From contig NZ_CP083590.1 of the NCBI RefSeq assembly GCF_020099395.1, positions 2,170,001 through 2,234,000 on the forward strand: a DNA stretch of 64,000 bases, read 5' to 3'. This DNA comes from Streptomyces mobaraensis (GTDB lineage: Bacteria; Actinomycetota; Actinomycetes; Streptomycetales; Streptomycetaceae). Each line of letters opens with the position of its first letter. The stretch's first letter is position 1. Below the pieces are notes generated by a model. That model ran no database searches. It saw only the letters and a program-made list of their open reading frames with translations, and was not told the DNA's origin. The translations under genes were made by a program, and so were the position numbers. Below are positions 24,840 through 34,125 of the stretch, piece after piece.

Positions 24840-26423
24840 TTACTGAGGCGGATTGCCGTGCTTGCGGGACGGCAGATCGGCGTGCTTCGTCGCGAGCATC
24901 GCCAGCGACCGGATCAGCACCTGCCGCGTCTCCACCGGATCGATGACGTCGTCCACGAGGCCGCGCTCGGCCGCGTAGTACGGATGCATGAGCTCGGCCT
25001 TGTACTCCTTGACCATGCGGGCCCGCATCGCGTCGGGATCGTCGGCGTCCGCGATCTGCTTGCGGAAGATGACGTTGGCGGCGCCCTCGGCGCCCATGAC
25101 GGCGATCTCGTTGGTGGGCCAGGCGTAGGTGAGGTCGGCGCCGATGGACTGGGAGTCCATGACGATGTAGGCGCCGCCGTACGCCTTGCGCAGGATCACC
25201 GAGATGCGCGGCACGGTGGCGTTGCAGTAGGCGTAGAGCAGCTTGGCGCCGTGCCGGATGATGCCGCCGTGCTCCTGGTCGACGCCGGGCAGGAAGCCGG
25301 GGACGTCCAGGAGGGTGACGATGGGGATGTTGAAGGCATCGCACATCTGGATGAACCGGGCCGCCTTCTCGGACGCCTCGATGTCCAGGACGCCGGCCAG
25401 GGACTGCGGCTGGTTGGCGATGATGCCGACGACCTGGCCGTCGAGCCGGGTCAGGGCGCAGATGATGTTGGTGGCCCAGCGTTCGTGGACCTCGAGGTAC
25501 TCGCCGTCGTCGACGATCTCCTCGATGACCTTGCGCATGTCGTAGGGGCGGTTGCCGTCGGCCGGGACGAGGTCCAGGAGGGCCTCGCCGGTGCGGTCGA
25601 CTGGGTCCTCGCAGACGACCCGCGGCGGGTTCTCGCGGTTGTTCTGCGGGAGGAGGGAGAGCAGGTAGCGGACCTCCTCCAGGCAGGTCTCCTCGTCGTC
25701 GTACGCGAAGTGGGCCACGCCGGAGGTCTCGGCGTGCACGTCGGCGCCGCCGAGGCCGTTCTGGGTGATCTCCTCGCCGGTCACCGCGCGGACCACGTCC
25801 GGGCCGGTGATGAACATCTGCGAGGTCTCGCGGACCATGAAGACGAAGTCCGTGAGGGCGGGCGAGTAGGCCGCGCCACCGGCGCACGGGCCGAGCATCA
25901 CCGAGATCTGCGGGATGACGCCGGACGCCTTGGTGTTGCGCTGGAAGATGCCGCCGTAGCCGGCGAGGGCGGAGACGCCCTCCTGGATGCGGGCGCCGGC
26001 GCCGTCGTTGAGCGACACCAGGGGCGCGCCGGCCGCGATGGCCATGTCCATGATCTTGTGGATCTTGGTGGCGTGGGCCTCGCCCAGCGCGCCGCCGAAG
26101 ATCCGGAAGTCATGGGCGTAGACGAACACGGTCCGGCCGTGGACGGTGCCCCAGCCGGTGATGACCCCGTCGGTGTACGGCTTCTTCGCCTCCAGGCCGA
26201 AGCCCGTGGCGCGGTGCCGGCGCAGCGGCTCGACCTCGGAGAAAGAGCCCTCGTCCAGCAGCAGATCGATACGCTCGCGCGCCGTCAGCTTTCCCTTGGC
26301 CTTCTGTGCCTGGGTAGCCCGGTCGCTGGGACCACGCCGAACCTGCTCGCGGATGGCGTGCAGCTCGGCGACGCGCCCACGGACGTCACTCGCCTCTTCG
26401 GGCGCACCTTCGAGATTGCTCAT
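24840..26423 (-). CDS. accB: Acyl-CoA carboxylase beta subunit (carboxyltransferase), AccB type
   Basis: 527-residue carboxyltransferase that moves the carboxyl group from biotin to acyl-CoA, forming malonyl- or methylmalonyl-CoA for fatty acid and polyketide synthesis. Crotonase-fold halves are visible: SLNDGAGARIQEGVSALAGY and MLGPCAGGAAYSPALTDF in the N-half; VPGFLPGVDQEHGGIIRHGA and AWPTNEIAVMGAEGAANVIF in the C-half. Residue 420 is Ile (GGAYIVM). In S. coelicolor the equivalent position distinguishes AccB (Ile420, takes acetyl- and propionyl-CoA) from PccB (Asp422, propionyl-CoA), as I recall the mutagenesis work. This favours an acetyl-CoA-capable enzyme over a pure propionyl-CoA carboxylase. 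Confidence 0.93.
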   Translation of the reverse strand: MSNLEGAPEEASDVRGRVAELHAIREQVRRGPSDRATQAQKAKGKLTARERIDLLLDEGSFSEVEPLRRHRATGFGLEAKKPYTDGVITGWGTVHGRTVFVYAHDFRIFGGALGEAHATKIHKIMDMAIAAGAPLVSLNDGAGARIQEGVSALAGYGGIFQRNTKASGVIPQISVMLGPCAGGAAYSPALTDFVFMVRETSQMFITGPDVVRAVTGEEITQNGLGGADVHAETSGVAHFAYDDEETCLEEVRYLLSLLPQNNRENPPRVVCEDPVDRTGEALLDLVPADGNRPYDMRKVIEEIVDDGEYLEVHERWATNIICALTRLDGQVVGIIANQPQSLAGVLDIEASEKAARFIQMCDAFNIPIVTLLDVPGFLPGVDQEHGGIIRHGAKLLYAYCNATVPRISVILRKAYGGAYIVMDSQSIGADLTYAWPTNEIAVMGAEGAANVIFRKQIADADDPDAMRARMVKEYKAELMHPYYAAERGLVDDVIDPVETRQVLIRSLAMLATKHADLPSRKHGNPPQ

Positions 26424-26620
26424 GGATAGACGGTACGTGGGACCCGTGCCGGAACATCATGTCGACTCCGCACAAGGTAGTGCTCGATTTGGTGGGCAAG
26501 GAGCACAGAATCGCACTGCGCCCCTATCAGTTGTCCCTGTTCGTCTGGTCTTCCCACGCTGTGGGTAGTCCACAAAACCACTCGGACACACCGCCGTCCG
26601 GCCGGGGGCCGGGCGGGGTG

Positions 26621-28951
26621 TCAGCCGGTCTCGACCTCGCAGCGGTGGGGCAGGCACCGGGTTCCCGGGCGGATCCGCAGCCGCAGTCCGGGTCCGGTGG
26701 CACGTACCTGTACGGACGGGTCGTGGGACACCACCCGGCGCACCGGCCGCGCCCAGAGGAGGTCGACCGGCGCGCCCGTGCGCGGGGGCTCGGCGAGGTG
26801 GAGGGTGGCGCGCCGGCCCTGCCGGTGGACGAGGACGGCGGCGGGGGCGGTCACGGTGAGGGTGCCCACAGTGCCGGGGCGCCAGAAGGCGGCGGCGGTG
26901 AGGGCGGGCGTAGCGAGACGTACCGCCTGGACGTCCGCGGTGTTGGCGAGGACGGTCAGCCGGCCGTGGTCGGCGGCGCGCGCGGCGACGGCGGCCCGGC
27001 TCGCGCCGGGCATCAGCAGGTGGACGAGGGCGGCGCCTTCGGGGTCGGTGCCGTGCGGGTGCCAGAGGGTGAGGTAGCGGCGGGTGAGCGGGCGGGTGGA
27101 GCCGCCGGTGTTGACGTCCCGCCAGGTGCCGGTGCGGTGGTCGTCCAGGACGCGCACGGGCGCGCCGCCGGGGAGCACCCAGCCGCCGTGCCCCTCCAGG
27201 TGCAGCCAGTGGGCCCGGGGGAAGAAGGCGTCCCCCGTGCGGTACGCGCCGTCCACGGTGAGCCGGGGCGGGCCGGTGAGCCGCCGGTTGTCGAGCACGG
27301 TCTCGACGGGTGTGCCGTCGCGGGCGGTGACGCCGGCGGTGAGGCAGACGACTGCGTCGTCCGCGCACACCCAGGTCCTGCGCGCCTCCAGGGTGGAGCC
27401 GAGCCCCTTGAGGTGCTGGCCGAGGAGCGCGTACGTGCCGTCGGTGACGCCGCCGACCCAGCGGGCGTCGGGTCTCGGCTTGCCCCAGGCGCCGCCCTCG
27501 CCGTCGGCGAGGCGCTTGGCGGAGGCGGTGATGCCGGGGAGGCGGTAGGGGTCGACGGTGGCCCAGAACCCGTCGCCGTACTGGTCCTCGCCGCCGGGCC
27601 CCCACCAGAGGAGCATCCCGGCGCCGGTGTGCCAGCCGCGCGGGTTCTCGCCGTTGCCGTTCTCGTAGTGGGCGACGCGGTCGGAGGCCATGGCGAGGGC
27701 GGCGGTCCAGCCGGGGCGGCGGTGCACGGCCCGGTCCATGGCGGGGAACAGCCGGTGCCCGGCGGGCTCGGGTACGGCGGGTTCCGGTCCGGCGAGGACG
27801 GCCGCGAGCCGGGCCAGGTCGGCGGTGTCGAACTGGGGGTCGGCGAGGAGCGGGGCGGCCGGGTCGCGGGCGGCCCAGCCCTTGATCAGGCCGTGCCACC
27901 GGGCGCGCGCGGCGGCGGGCGCGCCCCCGGCGAGCAGGGCGATGGCCGCGACGAGGGCGTGGCCGCGCCGCCGGTCGCTCTGCGGCGGCCCGCCGTCGTC
28001 GGTCAGGCCCCGGCTGACGGCGCGGCCGGAGACGGTGTCCGCCACCAGCCCGTGGTGGATCAGCGGGACGAACGCCCGGTCTACGGCGTCGTGGACGAAG
28101 CGGCGGCTGGCGTCGGCGATGTCCCAGGCGGAGCCGCGCAGCAGGGCGAGGAGCCGGGCTAGGCCGTCGAGCAGCACCCAGCCGTAGGTGCCGGTGTAGG
28201 GGACGGCGGTGTGCTGGAGGAACGATCCGTCGGCGTACAGCCCGTCGCCGTGGTCGACGTGGGCGAGGACCGGGGTCAGCGCGTCGCGGGCGAGGGCGAG
28301 CTTCGCCGGCGCCTCCCCCAGGACGCCGCGGAGGGCGACGACGCGGCAGAGGTCGACGCGGTTGGCGCCGGTGCTGGTGCCGGTGTAGGCACCGAGCAGC
28401 GTGTCCGGGACGAAGTGGTCGACCGCCGCGAGCGCGTCGGCGCGGCGGGCGGGTCCGGCCTCCGCGTACAGCAGGGCGAGGGTGTCGAGCAGCAGGCGGG
28501 GGGTGCCGATCTGCCACTCCCACCAGTTGCCGTACCGCTCGGTGCCCGGGTGGTAGACGGTCCGGCGGACGTGGTCCAGGCCGGCGAGGACGTCGGCGGC
28601 GAGCGCCGCGTCGCCGGTGAGCCCGGTGCCGGGCTGGACGTAGGCGCGGGCCATGACGTGCAGCCGGGCGTGGCTGAGGGTGATGCCGGCGGGCGGATCA
28701 AAGGGGGCGTCGGGCCAGAGCGACCCGGGGGCGGGCCGCATCCGGGCCCGGTGGGCGTGCGCGGTCGCGCCGGTGCGGCGCAGGACCGCGCGGTACGGCT
28801 CGGCGGCCGGGTCGAGGCCGGTGCCGAGGAGGAGGTCACGCCAGCGGTGGCGGAGGGGAGTGAAGGGGTCACCGGGGGCGGGCGGGGCCCCCGCGACGGG
28901 GGCGGCGAGCGCCGTGGCGAGGAAGGCGCGGCGGGTCCAGGGTGGAGGCAT
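26621..28951 (-). CDS. Secreted polysaccharide lyase family 8 (hyaluronate/xanthan lyase type)
   Basis: 776 residues. An N-terminal Tat-like signal (TRRAFLATALAAPVAGA) directs export. The alpha/alpha-barrel catalytic domain has the family 8 signatures NWWEWQIGTPR and SFLQHTAVPYTGTYG (catalytic Asn, His and Tyr), followed by NGENPRGWHTGAGM and the beta-sandwich domains. These enzymes cleave uronic-acid-containing polysaccharides such as hyaluronan, chondroitin or xanthan by beta-elimination; the substrate cannot be fixed from sequence. It is a single gene between accB and a divergent YceI gene. ATG 28951 is chosen because the signal peptide starts there. The region 26424-26620 upstream of accB shows no gene. 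Confidence 0.88.
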   Translation of the reverse strand: MPPPWTRRAFLATALAAPVAGAPPAPGDPFTPLRHRWRDLLLGTGLDPAAEPYRAVLRRTGATAHAHRARMRPAPGSLWPDAPFDPPAGITLSHARLHVMARAYVQPGTGLTGDAALAADVLAGLDHVRRTVYHPGTERYGNWWEWQIGTPRLLLDTLALLYAEAGPARRADALAAVDHFVPDTLLGAYTGTSTGANRVDLCRVVALRGVLGEAPAKLALARDALTPVLAHVDHGDGLYADGSFLQHTAVPYTGTYGWVLLDGLARLLALLRGSAWDIADASRRFVHDAVDRAFVPLIHHGLVADTVSGRAVSRGLTDDGGPPQSDRRRGHALVAAIALLAGGAPAAARARWHGLIKGWAARDPAAPLLADPQFDTADLARLAAVLAGPEPAVPEPAGHRLFPAMDRAVHRRPGWTAALAMASDRVAHYENGNGENPRGWHTGAGMLLWWGPGGEDQYGDGFWATVDPYRLPGITASAKRLADGEGGAWGKPRPDARWVGGVTDGTYALLGQHLKGLGSTLEARRTWVCADDAVVCLTAGVTARDGTPVETVLDNRRLTGPPRLTVDGAYRTGDAFFPRAHWLHLEGHGGWVLPGGAPVRVLDDHRTGTWRDVNTGGSTRPLTRRYLTLWHPHGTDPEGAALVHLLMPGASRAAVAARAADHGRLTVLANTADVQAVRLATPALTAAAFWRPGTVGTLTVTAPAAVLVHRQGRRATLHLAEPPRTGAPVDLLWARPVRRVVSHDPSVQVRATGPGLRLRIRPGTRCLPHRCEVETG

Positions 28952-29084
28952 GGTGGTCCTCACGGTGCGGGCGGGCTGCGCGGGACGGCCCACACGGTGC
29001 CAGGGCCCGGCGGGGCGGCGCAATGAGGCGGGTGCGAGCGCCGTCCGTTCCGCGCCGCTCCCCCGCCCCCCTGCGGCCAAGCCC

Positions 29085-29149
29085 GGCGCCCCGGCCCGGC
29101 GCCCCGGCCCGGCGCCCCGGCCCGGCGACCCGGCCCGGCGGCCCGGCCG
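29085..29149. repeat. 13-bp tandem repeat in divergent intergenic region
   Basis: Five head-to-tail copies of GGCGCCCCGGCCC (three perfect, the last two with substitutions) between the PL8 and YceI genes. The 13-bp unit is not a multiple of three and lies outside genes. The rest of the 28952-29322 gap appears to be promoter DNA for both genes. Confidence 0.85.
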
Positions 29150-29322
29150 GAATCGGCCTCCCGGCGCGTCGGCCCGGGCGCGGAGAATCCCGCCGGGGAC
29201 CCCCCGATTAAGTTGAAAGCTGAACCAACCCGCAGTACGTTGGACACGGATCGAGCGATCGATCCGATCGACCCACCCCGCCGGCCCCGCCCGGCCGGCC
29301 GTCGACCCGCGAGGAGAACGCC

Positions 29323-29943
29323 ATGGGCCCCTTCACCCGCAAGCCCGTCTCCGACACCGACGCCCCCGAGACCCCGGCCGCCACGAACCCCGCACTGGCC
29401 GCCCTCACCGGCGACTGGACCATCGACCCCGTCCACAGCACCCTCGGCTTCATGGTGCGCCACGCCATGGTCACCAACGTCCGCGGCTCCTTCCACGAGT
29501 ACCAGGGCACGCTCCACCTCGACGGAACCGACCCCTCCCGCTCCACCGCCGCCATCGACATCACCGTCGCCAGCGTGGACACCGGCATGAAGGACCGCGA
29601 CGCACACCTCCGGAAGGAGGACTTCTTCGACGTCGAACGGTTCCCGCTGATGACCTTCCGCTCCACCGCCGCACAGTCGCTGGGCGGCGACACCTACCGC
29701 CTGACGGGCGGCCTCACCATCAAGGACGTCACCCGCCCGGTCACCCTCGACCTAGAGTTCAACGGCTCGGCCGTCGACGCCTACGGCACCGAGCGCGTCG
29801 GGTTCGAGGGCTTCGCCGCGATCCAGCGCTCCGACTGGGGGCTGTCCTGGAACGCGGCCCTGGAGGCCGGCGGCGTCATGATCAGCGACAAGGTGAAGCT
29901 GCTCTTCGACATCTCCGCCGTCCGCGCCACGCCCCAGGGCTGA
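29323..29943 (+). CDS. YceI-family protein
   Basis: 206-residue lipocalin-like YceI protein, a family that binds isoprenoid-type lipids in its barrel. Characteristic segments are WTIDPVHSTLGFMVRHAMVTNVRG, HLRKEDFFDVERFPLMTFRS, LTIKDVTRPVTLDLEF and SDWGLSWNAALEAGGVMISD. There is no signal peptide, so it is probably cytoplasmic, as usual for the Streptomyces versions. ATG follows CGAGGAGAA. It converges on cimA, with only 22 bp between stops. Confidence 0.93.
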   Translation: MGPFTRKPVSDTDAPETPAATNPALAALTGDWTIDPVHSTLGFMVRHAMVTNVRGSFHEYQGTLHLDGTDPSRSTAAIDITVASVDTGMKDRDAHLRKEDFFDVERFPLMTFRSTAAQSLGGDTYRLTGGLTIKDVTRPVTLDLEFNGSAVDAYGTERVGFEGFAAIQRSDWGLSWNAALEAGGVMISDKVKLLFDISAVRATPQG

Positions 29944-29965
29944 CCCCCGGCCGGAAGCGCCGGAC

Positions 29966-31588
29966 TCACTCCCGCGGTTCGACGCCCGCGCGCCACAGCC
30001 CGTACGCGTAGGCGTCGTCGAGCGCCTGCCAGGACGCGGCGATGACGTTCTCGGCGACGCCGACCGTGGACCACTCCCCGTCCTGGTCGCTGGTGGAGAC
30101 CAGGACGCGGGTGATCGAGCCGGTGCCCAGGCTGCCCTCCAGGATGCGGACCTTGTAATCGGTCAGCTCCAGCCCGCCGAGCTGCGGGTAGAAGGGTTCG
30201 AGGGCCGAACGCAGCGCCCGGTCCAGGGCGTTGACCGGTCCGTTGCCCTCCGCGGTGGCGACGATCCGCTCGCCCTTGGCCCAGATCTTCACCGTCGCCT
30301 CGTTGGCGTGGGTGCCGTCGGGGCGGTCCTCGGCGATGGCGCGCCAGGACTCGACGCGGTAGTAGCGGAGCGCCCGGCCAGTCACCTCCTGGCGGAGCAG
30401 CAGTTCGAAGGAGGCGTCCGCTGCCTCGTACGTGTAGCCCTGCGCCTCCCGCTCCTTGACGCGCTCGACGACCCGGCCGACGAGTTCGCGGTCGCCGCCC
30501 AGGTCGATGCCGAGTTCCTTGCCCTTGAGCTCGATCGACGCCCGGCCGGCCATGTCGGAGACCAGCATCCGCATGGTGTTGCCGACCCGCTCGGGGTCGA
30601 TGTGCTGGTACAGGTCCGGGTCCACCTTGATCGCGGAGGCGTGCAGCCCGGCCTTGTGCGCGAAGGCCGAAACCCCCACGTACGGCTGATGCGTGGACGG
30701 CGTCAGGTTGACGACCTCGGCGATGGCGTGCGAGACGCGGGTGGTCTCGGCCAGCTTGCCGGGCGGCAGCACCCGCCGGTCGTACTTGAGCTCCAGGGCC
30801 GCGACGACGGGGAAGAGGTTCGCGTTGCCGACGCGTTCGCCGTAGCCGTTGGCCGTGCACTGCACGTGCGTGGCGCCCGCGTCCACGGCGGCGAGGGTGT
30901 TGGCCACCGCGCACCCGGTGTCGTCCTGCGCGTGGATCCCGAGCCGCGCGCCGGTCGCCGCGAGGACCGCCGAGACGGTCTCCGCCACCTGCGCGGGGAG
31001 CATGCCGCCGTTGGTGTCGCAGAGCACGACCACGTCGGCGCCCGCCTCGTGCGCGGCGCGGACCACCGCGGTGGCGTACGCGGCGTTCGCCCGGTGGCCG
31101 TCGAAGAAGTGCTCGCAGTCGACGAACACCCGCCGGCCGTGCGCCCGCAGGTGGGCGACGGTCTCCCGGACCATCGCCAGGTTCTCCTCCAGCGTGGTGC
31201 GCAGGGCGAGTTCGACGTGCCGGTCGTGTGCCTTGGCGACCAGCGTGACGACCGGGGCGCCGGACGCGAGCAGCGCGGCCACCTGCGGGTCGTCCGCCAC
31301 CCGGACGCCCGGCTTGCGGGTGGCGCCGAACGCGACGAGCCGGGCGTGGCGGAAGGTGATCTCCTCCCGGGCGCGCCGGAAGAAGTCGGTGTCCCGCGGG
31401 TTGGCGCCCGGCCAGCCGCCCTCGATGAAGCCCACGCCGTAGTCGTCCAGGTGCCGGGCGATGGTGAGCTTGTCCGCCACCGTGAGGTTGATGCCCTCGC
31501 GCTGCGCGCCGTCGCGGAGCGTGGTGTCGAAGACGTGGAACGCGTCGGACGGCGCCGCCTCGGGGGCGTCCGTGAGGGTGTCCGTCAT
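29966..31588 (-). CDS. cimA: Citramalate synthase (2-isopropylmalate synthase-like)
   Basis: 540-residue HMGL-like acyltransferase that condenses acetyl-CoA with pyruvate to give (R)-citramalate, an entry to isoleucine. The DRE-TIM barrel start DTTLRDGAQREGINLTVADK, metal and substrate segments GGWPGANPRDTDFF and HAQDDTGCAVANTLAAVDAG, and CTANGYGERVGNANL are present, with a complete C-terminal regulatory domain. Length and the GGWPGANP motif favour CimA over LeuA. The orthologue in other Streptomyces is often annotated as a second isopropylmalate synthase. A terminator-like hairpin 106 bp upstream suggests attenuation. ATG 31588. Confidence 0.92.
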   Translation of the reverse strand: MTDTLTDAPEAAPSDAFHVFDTTLRDGAQREGINLTVADKLTIARHLDDYGVGFIEGGWPGANPRDTDFFRRAREEITFRHARLVAFGATRKPGVRVADDPQVAALLASGAPVVTLVAKAHDRHVELALRTTLEENLAMVRETVAHLRAHGRRVFVDCEHFFDGHRANAAYATAVVRAAHEAGADVVVLCDTNGGMLPAQVAETVSAVLAATGARLGIHAQDDTGCAVANTLAAVDAGATHVQCTANGYGERVGNANLFPVVAALELKYDRRVLPPGKLAETTRVSHAIAEVVNLTPSTHQPYVGVSAFAHKAGLHASAIKVDPDLYQHIDPERVGNTMRMLVSDMAGRASIELKGKELGIDLGGDRELVGRVVERVKEREAQGYTYEAADASFELLLRQEVTGRALRYYRVESWRAIAEDRPDGTHANEATVKIWAKGERIVATAEGNGPVNALDRALRSALEPFYPQLGGLELTDYKVRILEGSLGTGSITRVLVSTSDQDGEWSTVGVAENVIAASWQALDDAYAYGLWRAGVEPRE

Positions 31589-31693
31589 GCTGCTGAGGCT
31601 CCTGTCGGGATCTCGGTCTACCGGAATGACCGGCTCCACCGTCCCTCCATGGTCCCGCGTGCTCCGCTCCCGGCTGAAGGTGGGCCGGAAACG

Positions 31694-31719
31694 AAAAAAC
31701 CCCTCGCGGGTGCGAGAGG
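31694..31719 (-). promoter_or_regulatory. Putative transcription attenuator of cimA
   Basis: Read on the minus strand, CCTCTCGC-ACCC-GCGAGGGG (one G-U) is followed at once by six U. It is a proper intrinsic terminator on the cimA strand, ending 106 nt before the cimA ATG, with no gene upstream that it could serve. A weak leader reading frame (VFSLAMITGSRRAGPQ, stop near 31776) precedes it but is not rich in branched-chain codons. Confidence 0.6.
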
Positions 31720-32069
31720 TCTGCGCGCGGGTCGGGGACGAGGGTGGCCGTGCCGTACCAGGTGCGTACGGAACGGTCACTGCGGACCGGCGCGCCTGCT
31801 GCCCGTAATCATGGCGAGCGAGAACACGTGACGCAGTCTTGCACAACCGCCGCCGCGGGAGCGGCCCCGTCTCGCCATCCGGGCAGCGGTGGACCTCCGG
31901 GCGCGGCGACCGGCCGCCCTCCCGATCCCTCCGGTTTCACCCTCTATGCGCGCCGCGCCCGGCACGCGACGTCGCGCCGTCCCGACCTGGTGCGATCGGT
32001 TCGGAATTCATCATTCCAATATCCGGCCGCGGGAATAAAACAGCGGGTGCCGTCGACGGGAAAAGGCTG

Positions 32070-32099
32070 TTGATCAAGCCGGGAGATCCCTGTTACCGT
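32070..32099 (+). promoter_or_regulatory. Likely promoter of the lasso cluster
   Basis: TTGATC (32070-32075) and TACCGT (32094-32099) are 18 bp apart, close to the vegetative Streptomyces consensus TTGACN / TAnnnT, and lie just before the AAGGAGG of lasA. The 31847-32069 stretch upstream contains an unusually A/T-rich patch near 31997-32042 and no gene. Confidence 0.55.
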
Positions 32100-32120
32100 C
32101 CCCAACAGGAAGGAGGCCAC

Positions 32121-32240
32121 ATGAAGAAGAACTACATGAAGCCGACCCTGTTCAAGCAGGGCGACTTCACCAAGAAGACCGCCGGCTGGTTCATGAGCAA
32201 GAAGTCGGAAACCCTCACCTGGCGTATCGGCGGGTCGTGA
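32121..32240 (+). CDS. lasA: Lasso peptide precursor
   Basis: 39-residue precursor. The leader (1-21) has the RRE-recognition pattern YxxPxLxxxGxFxxxT as YMKPTLFKQGDFTKKT, with Thr20 at the conserved position two before the cut. The predicted core is GWFMSKKSETLTWRIGGS (residues 22-39): Gly1 joined to the side chain of Glu9 would give a nine-residue ring, with a nine-residue loop and tail. It has no Cys, so it is a class II lasso peptide, and is net cationic (two Lys, one Arg). AAGGAGG precedes the ATG. It is followed by a full set of lasso enzymes. I do not recognise this core among known lasso peptides. Confidence 0.9.
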   Translation: MKKNYMKPTLFKQGDFTKKTAGWFMSKKSETLTWRIGGS

Positions 32241-32247
32241 TCCTGAA

Positions 32248-34125
32248 ATGAAGATGCCCGACCACATGGGTGACTTTTTCACGGTGCTACCGGACCATGC
32301 GGAAGGTCGGTCTGTGGTCGGGCACCTTTCCGGGGGGAGCGGGGGGCCGGCCGGACTGACGACGGTCCCCCACCCCTCCGGACGGCCGTGGGTCGTCGCC
32401 CGGAGTTCCTGGCGCCACGTCAGCCATCTGTCCCGCGGAGACGCCGCCCTGGTCCTGATCGGCCCCGGCCGCGTCCCCGACCGGGTGCTCGCCGACCTCC
32501 TGGACCGCGCGCGGAACAGCGCCGACCTGGACCGGCTGCTGCGCCGGCTGCCCGGCGCGCACCACGTGATCTCGTCGTTCCGCGGCGGGATACGGGTCCG
32601 GGGCACCGCCTCCGGACTGCGCCGCGTGTACCACTGCCGGTACGGCGGCCTCCGTATCGCCTCCGATCGCGCCACCGTCCTGGCCGGCCTGTCCGGCGCG
32701 GAGATCGACGAGGGTGCGCTCGCGCTGCGGCTGCTGGATTTCGTCCCGCACCCACTGCGCCACCGTACGCTCTGGCACGGCGTGGAAGAAGTGGAACCGG
32801 AGTTCTCCCTCACTTTCCGCGACGGTCCTGGATACCGAATAAGCCGGTGGTGGAATTCTCCCCGTCCACACCTTTCCATGGCGCACGGAAAGGCCGCTGT
32901 CGCGGCCGCGCTCATGAATTCCATAAAGGAATACACGGACGGCCGTGACCGCGTCAGCAGCGATCTTTCCGGCGGTCTGGACTCCACCTCCGTCGCCTTT
33001 CTCGCCCGGGAGGCCGGCGTCGGCGACATGCTGGCGGTGACGGTCGCCGGACGGGACGCCTTCGCCGAGGACGAGCGCTGGGCGCGGCGCGCGGCGGAGG
33101 AGTTCCCGGGGCTCGCCCACCACGTCGTCCCCTCCGACGCGTACCCGCTGTTCTTCGCGGGCCTCGGCACCCCCGCCGAACCGCTGGACGAGCCCTGCTA
33201 CCTCGCTCCGGCCCGCGAGCGCGCGCGGGCGATGCTGGAGCCCGCGGTCCGCGCGGGGTCGCGGATGCACCTCACCGGCCACGGCGGCGACGAGCTCTTC
33301 ATCGGCGTTCCCGCCGCCTACCGCGACCTCTTCGCGCACCGGCCGCTGCTGGCGTGGTCCCGGCTCAACGCCACCCGCCACCTGCACGGATGGCCCTTGC
33401 TGCCGACCCTGCGGCAGCTGCTCGCCCGTCCGCGGTACGGCTCCTGGCTGACCCACTCCGTGACCCGCGAGCCCCTCCTGGGGGCGCGCACCCCACTGCT
33501 GGGCTGGGGGCCCACACAGTCCGTCCACCCGTGGATCACCGCTCGCGGGCGGCGGCTGATCCGCGCCGGATACCTGTCGGCGGCGCGGCGGGCCCGGCCC
33601 CTGGCCCCCGGGCCGGGGCGCCATACGGAACTCGACGTGATCAGGGCCGGCGCCCGCGCCTTCCAGGCCCTGGAGGACCTGGGCGTCGCCATGGGCGTCC
33701 CGGTGGCCGCGCCGTTCTTCGACGACCGGGTGATCGAGGCGGTGCTGTCCGTCCGGCTCGAGGACCGCATGGACCCCGCGCGGTACAAACCGCTGCTGGT
33801 CGAGTCCCTGCGCGGCCTGGTGCCCGACGTGCTGCTCGACCGGACGACCAAGGACGAGATGTCGCAGGACCAGGCGCTCGGCCTCCGGCGGCATGCCCCG
33901 GACCTGCGCCGGCTCTGGACGGACTCGCGGCTCGCCCGGCGGGGGCTCGTCGACGCGGACCTGCTGGTCCGGCTCGCCGACGAGCCGGACACTCCCCTCC
34001 TCCAGGAGAACTCCCTCTGGACGGTGGTCGCCTGCGAGACCTGGCTGCGCGCGATCGAACACCGGGAACGTCCCGGGGCGGACCAGGCGAACCGGACGAC
34101 CACCCAGGAAAAGGAAGGCACATGA
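32248..34125 (+). CDS. lasC: Lasso cyclase (asparagine synthetase homologue)
   Basis: 625-residue ATP-dependent macrolactam synthetase, which adenylates the acceptor Glu/Asp side chain and closes the ring onto the core N-terminus. The C-terminal AS-B domain has the pyrophosphate loop SGGLDST at about residues 241-247, GHGGDELFIG and TTKDEMSQDQALG. The N-terminal region is a degenerate glutaminase-like domain, as usual in lasso cyclases. It starts 7 bp after lasA at ATG 32248 (ATG 32254 is an alternative). The stop overlaps lasB1 (ATGA). Confidence 0.93.
   Translation: MKMPDHMGDFFTVLPDHAEGRSVVGHLSGGSGGPAGLTTVPHPSGRPWVVARSSWRHVSHLSRGDAALVLIGPGRVPDRVLADLLDRARNSADLDRLLRRLPGAHHVISSFRGGIRVRGTASGLRRVYHCRYGGLRIASDRATVLAGLSGAEIDEGALALRLLDFVPHPLRHRTLWHGVEEVEPEFSLTFRDGPGYRISRWWNSPRPHLSMAHGKAAVAAALMNSIKEYTDGRDRVSSDLSGGLDSTSVAFLAREAGVGDMLAVTVAGRDAFAEDERWARRAAEEFPGLAHHVVPSDAYPLFFAGLGTPAEPLDEPCYLAPARERARAMLEPAVRAGSRMHLTGHGGDELFIGVPAAYRDLFAHRPLLAWSRLNATRHLHGWPLLPTLRQLLARPRYGSWLTHSVTREPLLGARTPLLGWGPTQSVHPWITARGRRLIRAGYLSAARRARPLAPGPGRHTELDVIRAGARAFQALEDLGVAMGVPVAAPFFDDRVIEAVLSVRLEDRMDPARYKPLLVESLRGLVPDVLLDRTTKDEMSQDQALGLRRHAPDLRRLWTDSRLARRGLVDADLLVRLADEPDTPLLQENSLWTVVACETWLRAIEHRERPGADQANRTTTQEKEGT

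Noticed and set aside
29085..29149. Possible CRISPR array
   Set aside because: Units of 13 bp are contiguous with no spacers and no cas genes nearby.
32287..34062. 591-codon minus-strand frame opposite the lasso cyclase
   Set aside because: No domain and antisense to a clear asparagine-synthetase homologue with SGGLDST.
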